From: Streptomyces sp. NBC_00490
GTDB taxonomy: Bacteria; Actinomycetota; Actinomycetes; Streptomycetales; Streptomycetaceae
NCBI RefSeq assembly: GCF_036013645.1
Contig: NZ_CP107869.1
Coordinates: 6,634,001 to 6,698,000, forward strand
Direction of reading: 5' to 3'
Length of the DNA: 64,000 nucleotides
In this document: one piece after another, positions 1-7,774 of the stretch
Layout: each line of letters begins with the position of its first letter
How positions within the stretch are numbered: the first letter of the stretch is position 1
Program-made: the position numbers and the translations under genes
The notes under the pieces: model-generated
What the model was told of the DNA's origin: nothing
What the model saw: only the letters and a program-made list of their open reading frames with translations
The model's database searches: none

Positions 1-223
1 AGGAGAGCTGTCAGGTCGGAGCCGACCGGGGCCACCGACCGGGCATCCTCATACGTGCGGCCCGTCGAAATACGCGGTCCTCATAGACGTGCGTACTCAG
101 CAGGCGCATTACCACCATACCCCGGAAACGCGCACATGCGATGGCCGATTTGGTCACGTAGTCGTCGTCACACTGCTTCACCAGGGACTTCCACCGCGCG
201 GGGAGCGGGCTATTGTGCGCTTC
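1..223. other. Upstream intergenic region, window edge
   Basis: This stretch lies upstream of the ferritin-like gene. A minus-strand GTG at position 35 opens a frame (M-A-P-V-G-S-D-L...) that runs off the left edge and could be the start of a divergent gene. In other actinobacteria a DEAD-box RNA helicase often sits here, but twelve codons are too few to call it. The only element I trust is the -10 box of the ferritin-like gene at 211-216. Confidence 0.3.
211..216 (+). promoter_or_regulatory. -10 element TATTGT, leaderless start at 224
   Basis: TATTGT ends 8 nt before the A of the ATG at 224, which places the expected transcription start at the start codon. No convincing Shine-Dalgarno sequence precedes this ATG. 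Confidence 0.55.
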
Positions 224-961
224 ATGACGACGCCTGACAACACCTCCGACGCTTCTCCCGAACCCACCGGAGTCGCCGCCCAGGACTGGGCGAAGGCCTC
301 CGCCGAACCGCAGTACCGGGCCGCTGTCGTGGACCTGCTCGGCGCGCTCGCGTACGGGGAGCTGGCGGCGTTCGAGCGGCTCGCGGAGGACGCCAAGCTG
401 GCGCCGACGCTCGCGGACAAGGCGGAGCTGGCCAAGATGGCGTCGGCGGAGTTCCACCACTACGAGAAGCTGCGCGACCGGCTGACCGAGATCGGTGCGG
501 AGCCCACGGCGGCCATGGAGCCGTTCGTCGCCGCGCTGGACGGCTTCCACCGGCAGACGGCGCCCTCGGACTGGCTGGAGGGGCTCGTCAAGGCCTACGT
601 GGGCGACTCGATCGCCAGTGACTTCTACCGGGAGGTCGCGGCACGGCTGGACTCGGACAGCCGTGAGCTGGTGCTGGCGGTACTGGACGACACCGGGCAC
701 GCCGGGTTCGCCGTGGAGAAGGTGCGGGCGGCCATCGACGCCGATCCTCGCGTGGGCGGACGTCTCGCTCTGTGGGCGCGGCGTCTCATGGGAGAGGCCC
801 TGTCGCAGTCGCAGCGGGTCGTCGCGGACCGGGACGCGCTGTCGACGATGCTCGTGGGCGGGGTTGCCGACGGGTTCGATCTGGCCGAGGTCGGGCGGAT
901 GTTCTCGCGGATCACCGAGGCGCACACGAAGCGGATGGCCGCGCTGGGCTTGGCGGCCTAG
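224..961 (+). CDS. Ferritin-like (MiaE_2-type) protein
   Basis: A 245-residue, almost wholly helical soluble protein of the actinobacterial ferritin-like fold family related to tRNA hydroxylase MiaE. Carboxylate/histidine positions of di-iron type are visible: Glu46 in a first long helix and Glu76-x-x-His79 in the second. The family is placed with the ferritin-like/MiaE_2 group, but its substrate is not established, so I do not claim tRNA hydroxylation. The start at 224 is chosen because a -10 box TATTGT lies 8 nt upstream (leaderless) and the upstream in-frame ATG at 89 has no support. The gene is monocistronic; the next gene faces it. Confidence 0.85.
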   Translation: MTTPDNTSDASPEPTGVAAQDWAKASAEPQYRAAVVDLLGALAYGELAAFERLAEDAKLAPTLADKAELAKMASAEFHHYEKLRDRLTEIGAEPTAAMEPFVAALDGFHRQTAPSDWLEGLVKAYVGDSIASDFYREVAARLDSDSRELVLAVLDDTGHAGFAVEKVRAAIDADPRVGGRLALWARRLMGEALSQSQRVVADRDALSTMLVGGVADGFDLAEVGRMFSRITEAHTKRMAALGLAA

Positions 962-1044
962 CACTTCGCGGGGGGCGGCTCGGGTTGTTGCGCGACTGCC
1001 GGTTGTGAGGGCTGGTCGCGCATATCCCCGCGCCGCTGCCGGCC
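962..1044. repeat. Degenerate copy of a common Streptomyces intergenic element
   Basis: Between two convergent genes. It carries an 8-bp inverted repeat TGCGCGAC (989-996) / GTCGCGCA (1015-1022), followed by a CCCCGCGCC tract. The text resembles an intergenic motif seen widely at gene ends in Streptomyces (recalled, not searched). It may act as a weak two-way terminator. Confidence 0.4.
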
Positions 1045-1317
1045 CTACGCCGGTGCCGACCTACGGCGGAGTCTTCCCGCGGGGCGCAGCAGGAGCGAGA
1101 GGGACGCGGCCGAGACGACCGCCGCGCCGATCAGATTCACCAGGATGCTGCCCGCGCCCAACGCGCTGTGCGTCACGAACGCGCCGAACAGGGCTCCGGC
1201 GATGCCCGTCGCCATGACCAGGGAGCGGGCCGGCAGGCGGTGGGCCAGCCGGTGCGCCGCCGCCGCGGCCAGGACGAGACCGAGCAACACGGAACCGAGT
1301 GCTTCCAGCAACATCAT
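1045..1317 (-). CDS. Small integral membrane protein
   Basis: A 90-residue protein made of three closely packed hydrophobic segments separated by short loops and ending in an Arg-rich tail (RLRRRS), so the C-terminus is probably cytoplasmic. Size and Gly/Ala-rich helices resemble the GlsB/YeaQ/YmgE-type small membrane proteins, but the likeness is weak and no function can be given. The start is the ATG at 1317 because GGAGGG lies 7 nt upstream; the longer frame from 1350 has no such site. It converges on the ferritin-like gene. Confidence 0.7.
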   Translation of the reverse strand: MMLLEALGSVLLGLVLAAAAAHRLAHRLPARSLVMATGIAGALFGAFVTHSALGAGSILVNLIGAAVVSAASLSLLLRPAGRLRRRSAPA

Positions 1318-1458
1318 TCGGGGTCCCTCCCACACGGTCACGCTGCGCATTGCGGTCGTAGCCCGTCATACCCGTGACCTGCGGAATGCAACCCTCCTCT
1401 GTGGGTGACTTGTGCTCCATATGTGGGGAAAAAATCCTGCGGAGCCCTGTCCGTACGA

Positions 1459-1501
1459 ACGAGAAGGGCCCGGCGACTTCAAGTCGCCGGGCCCTTCTCG
1501 T
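1459..1501. terminator. 21-bp perfect palindrome, terminator of the DUF3107 gene
   Basis: Inverted repeat with arms 1459-1479 and 1481-1501, a perfect 21-bp stem built around GGGCCCGGCGACTT. It sits ten bases past the stop of the minus-strand DUF3107 gene and is symmetric, so it can stop transcription in both directions. Confidence 0.9.
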
Positions 1502-1511
1502 ATGCGTCCGT

Positions 1512-1739
1512 CTACAGCGCGCCGAAGCCCACCTTGCGCGGGGCCGGCTCGCCGAGCTCCACGTAGGCCAGGCGTTCCGCCGGGACCAGGATCTTGCGGC
1601 CGTGCTCGTCCGTGAGGCTCAGCAGCTGCGACTTTCCGGCCAGTGCCTCGGCCACCACGCGCTCGACCTCCTCGGCACTCTGACCGCTCTCCAGAACGAT
1701 CTCGCGGGGCGCGTGCTGCACGCCGATCTTGACCTCCAC
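1512..1739 (-). CDS. DUF3107 family protein
   Basis: A 75-residue acidic protein of the actinobacterial DUF3107 family, about full family length. It begins VEVKIGVQHAPREIVLES and contains a helix rich in Glu (SAEEVERVVAEALAG) followed by an LxDxxGRKILVPAERLAYVE strand segment. No catalytic motif is visible and the function is unknown. The GTG at 1739 is preceded 7 nt upstream by GGAGGG on the minus strand, which decides the start. It lies downstream of the TetR gene on the same strand, a pairing also seen in mycobacteria, and is closed by the long palindrome at 1459-1501. Confidence 0.88.
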   Translation of the reverse strand: MEVKIGVQHAPREIVLESGQSAEEVERVVAEALAGKSQLLSLTDEHGRKILVPAERLAYVELGEPAPRKVGFGAL

Positions 1740-1875
1740 GGCTATGTCCCTCCGACGGTCAGTGAAGTGCGCGACCTTGCGCGCCGTACCCAGCACACAT
1801 TAGCCCGGTGAGGGGACGTTCACGCTCCGCGCAAGAACGCCAGGAGCGAACAGCGGGCGGGAACAAAGTGTCGGG

Positions 1876-2517
1876 TCAGTGGTGATCGATGCCGTGCAGC
1901 GGGAAACCGGCGATCCCCCGCCACGCCAGGGACGTCAGCAGCTGCACCGCCTGATCGCGCGGCACACTGCGGTCGCTGTGCAGCCAGGAGCGGGCCACGA
2001 CCTGCGCGAGACCGCCCAGGCCCGAGGCCAGCAGCATCGACTCCGCGCGCGAGAGGCCGGTGTCCTCGGCGATGACGTCGCAGATCGCCTCGGCGCACTC
2101 GTTCGTGACCTTGTCGACGCGCTCGCGCACGGCGGGCTCGTTGGTCAGGTCCGACTCGAAGACCAGACGGAACGCGCCGCCGTCGTCCTCGACGTACGCG
2201 AAATAGGCGTCCATGGTCGCCCGTACGCGCTGCTTGTTGTCGCTCGTCGAGGCGAGCGCGTGCCGGACGGACTGGATCAGGGACTCGCAGTGCTGGTCCA
2301 GCAGTGCGAGATACAGGTCGAGCTTGCCCGGGAAGTGCTGGTAGAGCACCGGCTTGCTGACCCCGGCCCGCTCGGCGATGTCGTCCATCGCGGCCGAGTG
2401 GTAGCCCTGCGCCACGAAGACTTCCTGTGCGGCGCCCAGCAACTGATTCCGTCGGGCACGGCGCGGCAGGCGCGTACCTCGAGGGCGTGCCGCCTCTGTC
2501 TGCTCGATGGCTGTCAC
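1876..2517 (-). CDS. TetR/AcrR family transcriptional regulator
   Basis: A 213-residue TetR-type repressor. The N-terminal HTH spans about residues 22-66, with the recognition helix in AGVSKPVLYQHFPGK and the typical LYQHF turn. The C-terminal helical domain binds an unknown ligand and dimerises. The GTG start at 2517 has GGGAGGCG just upstream on the minus strand; the longer upstream frame is rejected because it lacks an RBS. It is followed by the DUF3107 gene in the same direction. The same TetR/DUF3107 neighbourhood occurs in M. tuberculosis (recalled as Rv3208/Rv3208A), so the regulator is a core gene rather than a resistance acquisition. Its targets cannot be read here. Confidence 0.88.
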   Translation of the reverse strand: MTAIEQTEAARPRGTRLPRRARRNQLLGAAQEVFVAQGYHSAAMDDIAERAGVSKPVLYQHFPGKLDLYLALLDQHCESLIQSVRHALASTSDNKQRVRATMDAYFAYVEDDGGAFRLVFESDLTNEPAVRERVDKVTNECAEAICDVIAEDTGLSRAESMLLASGLGGLAQVVARSWLHSDRSVPRDQAVQLLTSLAWRGIAGFPLHGIDHH

Positions 2518-2708
2518 GCCGCCTCCCAAAACTCGTCCACTCGCGGTGTGCGCCGCGCCGCCATCGTACTTTTCGGTAACCGTGGTGTGCGCGGTGCGAG
2601 CGCAGAATTTCACGTACCGGACGGCGGCGAAAGCCCCGCGAAGGTTTCAAAGGGGTACTTAGCGGGCAACGCCTGTCGCGCTCCCGCTCGGTGCTGGAGC
2701 CCGGGGCG

Positions 2709-2927
2709 TCACCGATAGTCCTCCTCGTCGATCTGGACGACGCGGGCCTGTTCGATGAGGTCGGCCTCGTCGGCCTGGCCTGTGTCGACGTCGGTCAGCG
2801 GGTCGTCGCGGTCCTGCGAGACGGCCTTCTGCTGCTCGGCGGCGTCACCCTCGGGCGCCTCGACGTCGAGTTCGACGTCACCGCCGCTGTCCTCGAAGGT
2901 GTCGGGGTCGCTGGGGTCGTAGGCCAT
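2709..2927 (-). CDS. Small acidic conserved hypothetical protein
   Basis: A 72-residue, strongly acidic, low-complexity protein with about one third Asp/Glu, no Cys and no membrane segment. It begins MAYDPSDPDTFEDSG and ends IDEEDYR. Such composition suggests an intrinsically disordered protein. The ATG at 2927 has GGAAGGGAG upstream on the minus strand. It is upstream of, and co-oriented with, the TetR gene but separated by about 190 nt. I recognise it as conserved in Streptomyces but know of no function. Confidence 0.65.
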   Translation of the reverse strand: MAYDPSDPDTFEDSGGDVELDVEAPEGDAAEQQKAVSQDRDDPLTDVDTGQADEADLIEQARVVQIDEEDYR

Positions 2928-3079
2928 TGCGGGCTCCCTTCCTAGAACGTCCCTGACCGATGCAGGGGGCCACATGCGGGTGCCCTGCGTACGAGCCTAG
3001 GAGACACACGATCTGGACGCTATGCGATGTGGGTGGACTCTGTGACGGCGAACACATGAACCACTGCGTGATCGTCTCG

Positions 3080-3085
3080 TAACAT
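3080..3085 (+). promoter_or_regulatory. -10 element TAACAT, leaderless start at 3092
   Basis: TAACAT ends 7 nt before the A of ATG 3092; TGAACC at 3057-3062 is 17 bp further upstream and may serve as a weak -35. Confidence 0.6.
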
Positions 3086-3091
3086 TGCCGC

Positions 3092-4147
3092 ATGTCTTCG
3101 ACCGAGTTGCCGTCCGTACCGGCCGCCAATGTGCTCCCGAAGGTGACGCCCGTCAGGGTGGCGGAAGGCGAGCGGCTCAGGTCGGTGGGGCTGCCGGGGA
3201 TCACGCTGTCGGTCCGTTCGAGACCGCCCGCGCGCGAGGGTCTGCCGCCCGCGCTCTACGTCCACGGCCTCGGCGGTTCCTCGCAGAACTGGTCGGCGCT
3301 GATGCTGGAGCTCGAGGGCGTTCTCGACGGTGAGGCCGTCGACCTGCCCGGTTTCGGGGACTCGCCGCCACCGGACGACGGCGACTACTCGATCACCGCA
3401 CACGCACGTGCGGTGATTCGTTTTCTGGACGCTTCCGGCCGCGGCCCGGTGCATCTCTTCGGCAACTCCCTCGGCGGCGCGGTCTCCACGCGCGTGGCCG
3501 CGGTCCGCCCCGACCTCGTGCGGACGCTGACGCTCGTCTCGCCGGCGCTCCCCGAGATCCGTGTGCAGCGCAGCGCGGTGCCCACCGCGCTCCTCGCGGT
3601 GCCGGGCGTGGCCGCGCTGTTCACCCGGCTCAGCCGCGACTGGACGGCCGAGCAGCGCGTCCGCGGCGTCACGGCGCTCTGCTACGGCGATCCCACGCGG
3701 GTCTCACCGGAGGGGTTCCGGCACGCCGTCGAGGAGATGGAGCGACGGCAGCAACTCCCGTACTTCTGGGACGCGATGACACGCTCCGCGCGCGGACTGG
3801 TCAACGCGTACACGCTCGGCGGCCAGCACGCACTGTGGCGCCAGGCCGAGCGGGTCCTCGCGCCGACCCTGCTCGTCTACGGCGGCCGCGACCAGCTCGT
3901 CGGCTTTCGCATGGCCCAGAAGGCGGCCCGGGCCTTCCGTGACTCCCGGCTGCTGACCCTGCCGGAGGCGGGGCATGTGGCGATGATGGAGTATCCGGAC
4001 ACGGTGTCCCGGGCGTTCCGGGAGCTCCTGGCGTACGCGGAGGGCTCCGACGGCGGGGGCGGGTCCGTGGGCGCGCCGGGTGGTGGGGTGCCTGTGGATG
4101 CCGGTGCGTCCGACAGTGCGGCCGAGACCGCGAGCGCGGGGAGCTGA
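3092..4147 (+). CDS. Alpha/beta hydrolase
   Basis: A 351-residue alpha/beta-hydrolase-fold enzyme, probably cytoplasmic as there is no signal peptide. The oxyanion-hole segment VHGLGGSSQNW lies near residue 57, the nucleophile elbow GNSLGG places Ser126 as the catalytic serine, Asp sits in VYGGRDQLVG and the catalytic His in EAGHVAMMEYP. The substrate cannot be inferred; esterase or lipase-like activity is likely. The last 35 residues form a Gly/Ala/Ser-rich tail that looks disordered. The start is leaderless (TAACAT at 3080-3085). The DUF3152 gene follows after 8 nt, so the two are probably co-transcribed. Confidence 0.88.
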   Translation: MSSTELPSVPAANVLPKVTPVRVAEGERLRSVGLPGITLSVRSRPPAREGLPPALYVHGLGGSSQNWSALMLELEGVLDGEAVDLPGFGDSPPPDDGDYSITAHARAVIRFLDASGRGPVHLFGNSLGGAVSTRVAAVRPDLVRTLTLVSPALPEIRVQRSAVPTALLAVPGVAALFTRLSRDWTAEQRVRGVTALCYGDPTRVSPEGFRHAVEEMERRQQLPYFWDAMTRSARGLVNAYTLGGQHALWRQAERVLAPTLLVYGGRDQLVGFRMAQKAARAFRDSRLLTLPEAGHVAMMEYPDTVSRAFRELLAYAEGSDGGGGSVGAPGGGVPVDAGASDSAAETASAGS

Positions 4148-4155
4148 GGGGCGGG

Positions 4156-5754
4156 GTGGGACGACACAGTCGCCGCCGCGGGCCCGCTCCCAAGAGCGAC
4201 GCCGCGGACACAACCGCAAGACAAGAGGGCCGGGAGGCCGAGGCTGCTCCGCCGCGGCAGGGCGTGCGGGCGCCGGGCGGGCCCCCGGTGTACGGGGATC
4301 CGGTCTACCGGGAGGCCCCCCAGGGGGCTCGGCGGTTCCCGGACGGGGCGCCCGCGCAGGGGGCACCGAGGTCCGCCGACGGGACTCCGGCGCGGGGGGT
4401 GCCGCGGTTCGGGGGCGGGACGCCCGCGCGGGGGATTCCGCGCTCGGCTGACGGGACACCGGCTCGTGGTGTGCCGAGGCTCGCCGACGGTACGCCCGCG
4501 CAGGGTGTGCCGCGTCTTCCGGACGGCACTCCTTCGCGTGGCATGCCCCGACTCCCCGACGGCACCCCTGCCCACGGCACGCCCAGGTTTCCTGAGGGCA
4601 CCCCCGCGCACGGCACCCCCCGGGTCCGTGGCGGTCACCCCGAGCAGCGTGAAGCAGGCGGTGCATGGGGTGAGTTGGGGGCGCACGGCATGGCCGGCGC
4701 GCCCGGTGTCGCGATACCGCGGCAGCGGCAGGCGCCTCCCGGAGGACCCCGGCAGTCAGGGGCGGGAAGTCCTCGGCAGGAGTATCTCGACGCCTTCGGG
4801 GACCAGGACGTCTTCGCGCCGCGCTCTCCTCGGGGACCGGCCGACCCGTACGCCTCCGTCACCGACTGGCGGACCGTGCCGCAGCCCCGTACCGATGTCG
4901 ACGACGTCGACGACGAGCCGCCGACCGGTGAGCCCACGCGGCAGAAGGGCGGCAAGGGGCGGGCCTTCACCGGCATCGCGGCGGCCGCCGTCACCACCGT
5001 GCTGGCCATCGTCGTCGCGGGTCAGGTCGCCGACGGGCGGGACGACGACGGCGTACGGTCGCAGTCGGCCGCCGATCAGGCGCGGGACGGCCGGGATTCG
5101 GCCTCGCGCTCGGACGGGCGGCCGGCGCCGTCCTCGTCGGCGGGCGTGGCGACGCTGACGTACGAGCAGAAGATGGACAAGAGGTACGCGCTCGGCGCGA
5201 AGCTCGACGGGTCGGGGAAGTTCGACGCGGTCCAGGGCATCGACAAGGCGCCCGGTAAGGGCCAGAAGTTCACCTACCGGGTGGATGTCGAGCAGGGGCT
5301 CGGGCTGGACGGCGAACTGTTCGCCGAGGCCGTGCAGAAGACGCTCAACGACGACCGGAGCTGGGCGCACAACGGGGCCCGCACCTTCGAGCGCGTCTAC
5401 TCCGGGAAGCCCGACTTCGTGATCACGCTCGCCAGTCCGGGGACGACCGCGGAGTGGTGTGCGAAGTCCGGTCTGGACACGACCGTGGACAACGTGTCCT
5501 GTGATTCGGCCTCCACCGAGCGCGTGATGATCAATGCCTTCCGGTGGGCTCAGGGGTCCCCGACCTACGGTGATCAAATTCACGCCTACCGGCAGATGCT
5601 GATCAATCACGAGGTCGGCCACCGGCTCGGCTACCACCACGTGACCTGCGACAAGAACGGCGAACTCGCCCCGGTCATGCAGCAGCAGACCAAGTTCCTG
5701 AACCACGACGGGATCACGTGCAAGGCCAACCCCTGGGCCTACCCCGGGAGTTGA
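4156..5754 (+). CDS. DUF3152 membrane-anchored protein with metzincin-type zinc motif
   Basis: A 532-residue protein in three parts. Residues 1-270 are Pro/Gly/Arg-rich and contain eight tandem 12-residue repeats (residues 60-155, form R-x-x-D-G-T-P-A-x-G-x-P). A single membrane segment lies near residues 275-292, so the C-terminal part should be outside the cell. The DUF3152 domain (about 330-532) contains HEVGHRLGYHH at 485-495, an exact HExxHxxGxxH zinc site of metzincin type with His485, Glu486, His489 and His495. This suggests an exported metalloprotease, although the family is annotated as unknown. GTG start at 4156 with GAGGGGCGGG before it. The gene follows the hydrolase by 8 nt. Confidence 0.85.
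   Translation: MGRHSRRRGPAPKSDAADTTARQEGREAEAAPPRQGVRAPGGPPVYGDPVYREAPQGARRFPDGAPAQGAPRSADGTPARGVPRFGGGTPARGIPRSADGTPARGVPRLADGTPAQGVPRLPDGTPSRGMPRLPDGTPAHGTPRFPEGTPAHGTPRVRGGHPEQREAGGAWGELGAHGMAGAPGVAIPRQRQAPPGGPRQSGAGSPRQEYLDAFGDQDVFAPRSPRGPADPYASVTDWRTVPQPRTDVDDVDDEPPTGEPTRQKGGKGRAFTGIAAAAVTTVLAIVVAGQVADGRDDDGVRSQSAADQARDGRDSASRSDGRPAPSSSAGVATLTYEQKMDKRYALGAKLDGSGKFDAVQGIDKAPGKGQKFTYRVDVEQGLGLDGELFAEAVQKTLNDDRSWAHNGARTFERVYSGKPDFVITLASPGTTAEWCAKSGLDTTVDNVSCDSASTERVMINAFRWAQGSPTYGDQIHAYRQMLINHEVGHRLGYHHVTCDKNGELAPVMQQQTKFLNHDGITCKANPWAYPGS
4333..4620 (+). repeat. Eight tandem 36-bp coding repeats
   Basis: Eight in-frame 36-bp units encode 12-residue repeats (consensus R-x-x-D-G-T-P-A-x-G-x-P) in the cytoplasmic part of the DUF3152 protein. 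Units differ at several positions, so they are old rather than freshly amplified. Confidence 0.9.
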
Positions 5755-5774
5755 CGGGCGCCTCTTGTGCCGCG

Positions 5775-5803
5775 TTGACATGCGCAGAAAAGTCGTACAT
5801 ATT
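5775..5803 (+). promoter_or_regulatory. Strong housekeeping-type promoter, leaderless
   Basis: TTGACA (5775-5780), a 17-bp spacer, then CATATT (5798-5803). The -35 is a perfect consensus. The expected start of transcription coincides with the ATG at 5811, so the leader ORF is probably translated from a leaderless transcript. Confidence 0.8.
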
Positions 5804-5810
5804 GCTGCGC

Positions 5811-5903
5811 ATGTCGCCCCGTCACGCCTCCGTTCGCGCCGCCATCGAGCTGGCGCTCATCGGCGTGACCGCACTGTGCGTGGCCGATATTCACTGTCGC
5901 TGA
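5811..5903 (+). CDS. Putative leader peptide (Cys-containing) of the peptide importer operon
   Basis: A 30-residue ORF with start ATG 5811 and stop TGA 5901-5903. It starts at the predicted +1 of a near-consensus promoter and ends ADIHCR, with Cys codons at positions 23 (TGC) and 29 (TGT). About 40 nt after the stop stands an intrinsic terminator, and 150 nt after it the gene for a peptide-binding lipoprotein. Leaderless Cys-bearing leader peptides upstream of uptake or sulfur genes are known in actinobacteria. I infer that ribosome stalling at the Cys codons would favour read-through into the importer operon when charged tRNA-Cys is scarce. It is unlikely to have a function as a free peptide. 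Confidence 0.65.
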   Translation: MSPRHASVRAAIELALIGVTALCVADIHCR

Positions 5904-5944
5904 CGTCCGCCCTGAGGCGTTCGCGTCGCGATCCTTTTTCCTTC

Positions 5945-5966
5945 CCGTGACCTGGTCACGGTTTTT
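5945..5966 (+). terminator. Intrinsic terminator / attenuator before the importer operon
   Basis: Hairpin CCGTGAC (5945-5951) / GTCACGG (5955-5961) followed directly by TTTTT (5962-5966). It lies between the leader peptide and the lipoprotein gene, where it can only act on leader transcripts, as expected for transcription attenuation. Confidence 0.8.
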
Positions 5967-6051
5967 CGACGACCTGACGCCCGGGCAGACGTCTGTTCAC
6001 TTTCGTCTCACCCCTTGTCTGTCTGTCTCACCATTCGAGAGGTCGTCTCCG

Positions 6052-7770
6052 ATGCGTCATCCGTCCGTCATAGCGCGCCGCGTGGCCGCGGTGTCCGTAA
6101 GCCTGGTTCTGGCGGCGGGCGCCGCCGCCTGCGGGCCGGACGACAACGATGCCAAGGGCTCCGGTGGTGACTCCACGCCCCACAAGGGCGGCACCCTGAC
6201 GGTCCTGAACTCCAACCCGCAGCAGGACTTCGACCCGGCCCGGCTCTACACCTCCGGCGGCGGCAACGTCCCGTCCCTGGTCTTCCGTACGCTCACCACC
6301 CGCAACCGTGAGAACGGCGAGGCCGGTGCCGAGGTCGTCCCGGACCTCGCGACCGACACCGGGCGCCCCAGCAAGGACGCGACCGTGTGGACGTACACCC
6401 TGAAGAAGGGGCTGAAGTACGAGGACGGCACCGCGATCACGTCCGCCGACATCAAGTACGGCATCGAGCGGTCCTTCGCCCCCGAGCTCTCCGGTGGCGC
6501 CCCCTATCTGCGGGACTGGCTGGTCGGTGCCGCCGACTACCAGGGGCCGTACAAGGACAAGGGCGGGCTCGACGCGATCGAGACGCCGGACGAGCGGACC
6601 ATCGTCTTCCATCTGAACAAGCCCGAGGGCGAGTTCCCGTACCTGGCCACACAGACCCAGTTCACGCCGGTGCCCAAGGCCAAGGACACCGGGACGAAGT
6701 ACGAGGAGCACCCGGTCTCGTCCGGCCCGTACAAGGTCGTCAAGAACGAGAACGACGGTGAGCACCTCGTTCTGGAGCGCAACACGTACTGGTCCGCCTC
6801 GACGGACGCCGAGCGCAAGGCCTACCCGGACAGGGTCGACGTACGGTCCGGGCTCGACTCCTCCGTGATCAACCAGCGGCTGTCCGCGTCCCAGGGGGCG
6901 GACTCGACCGCGGTCACCACGGACACCAACCTCGGGCCGGCCGAGCTCGCCAAGGTGACGGGCGACAAGGAGCTGGCCGCGCGCGTCGGCACCGGTCACT
7001 TCGGCTACACGAACTACATAGCGTTCAACCCGACGGTCAAGCCGTTCGACAACCCCAAGGTGCGGCAGGCGATCTCGTACGCCATCGACCGGTCGTCCGT
7101 GGTGAACGCGGCGGGCGGTTCGTCCCTCGCCGAGCCCGCGACCACCTACCTGCCGAACCAGAAGTCCTTCGGCTACGAGCCCTACGATCTGTTCCCGGCG
7201 GGTGACGCCGGCGACGCGGCGAAGGCCAAGGAGCTGCTGAAGGAGGCCGGTCACGCGAACGGGCTGACCATCACGCTGACCCACTCCAACGCCAAGGACT
7301 TCGAGACCAGCCCGGAGATCGCGACCGCGATCCAGGACGCGCTCAAGAAGGCCGGCATCACGGTCAAGCTGCAGGGTCTGGAGGACAACGACTACTCCGA
7401 CAAGATCCACAACGTGAAGACGGAGCCCGGCTTCTTCCTCGCCCACTGGGGTGCGGACTGGCCGTCCGGCGGTCCCTTCCTCGCCCCGATCTTCGACGGC
7501 CGACAGATCGTGAAGGACGGCGCGAACTTCAACACGGGCCTGTTGAACGACAAGTCGGTCAATGCCGAGATTGACTCGATCAACAAGTTGACCGACCTTG
7601 ACGCTGCCGCCAAGCGGTGGGGCGCGCTGGACAAGAAGATCGGCGAGCAGGCGCTGACCGTGCCGCTGTTCCACCCCGTCTACAAGCGTCTGGTGGGCAA
7701 GGACATCAAGAACGTCGTGATCAGCGACTGGACCGGGGTGCTGGACATCTCGCAGGTCGCGGTGAAGTAG
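6052..7770 (+). CDS. Peptide ABC transporter substrate-binding lipoprotein (SBP_bac_5)
   Basis: A 572-residue extracytoplasmic binding protein of the OppA/DppA family. An Arg-bearing signal peptide ends in the lipobox-like LAAGAAAC, with Cys27 the expected lipidated residue. The mature part carries family features such as GGTLTVLNSNPQQDFDP at the start and VRQAISYAIDR near residue 340. It should capture oligopeptides or similar solutes and hand them to the two permeases encoded next. The ATG at 6052 is chosen over the longer frame because GAGAGG lies 9 nt upstream and a signal sequence follows at once. It is preceded by a leader peptide and an attenuator-type terminator. Confidence 0.93.
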   Translation: MRHPSVIARRVAAVSVSLVLAAGAAACGPDDNDAKGSGGDSTPHKGGTLTVLNSNPQQDFDPARLYTSGGGNVPSLVFRTLTTRNRENGEAGAEVVPDLATDTGRPSKDATVWTYTLKKGLKYEDGTAITSADIKYGIERSFAPELSGGAPYLRDWLVGAADYQGPYKDKGGLDAIETPDERTIVFHLNKPEGEFPYLATQTQFTPVPKAKDTGTKYEEHPVSSGPYKVVKNENDGEHLVLERNTYWSASTDAERKAYPDRVDVRSGLDSSVINQRLSASQGADSTAVTTDTNLGPAELAKVTGDKELAARVGTGHFGYTNYIAFNPTVKPFDNPKVRQAISYAIDRSSVVNAAGGSSLAEPATTYLPNQKSFGYEPYDLFPAGDAGDAAKAKELLKEAGHANGLTITLTHSNAKDFETSPEIATAIQDALKKAGITVKLQGLEDNDYSDKIHNVKTEPGFFLAHWGADWPSGGPFLAPIFDGRQIVKDGANFNTGLLNDKSVNAEIDSINKLTDLDAAAKRWGALDKKIGEQALTVPLFHPVYKRLVGKDIKNVVISDWTGVLDISQVAVK

Positions 7771-7774
7771 CGCC

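Noticed and set aside
4152..4700. Several open minus-strand frames across the 36-bp repeats
   Set aside because: They are translations of the antisense of the DUF3152 repeats and lack start signals.
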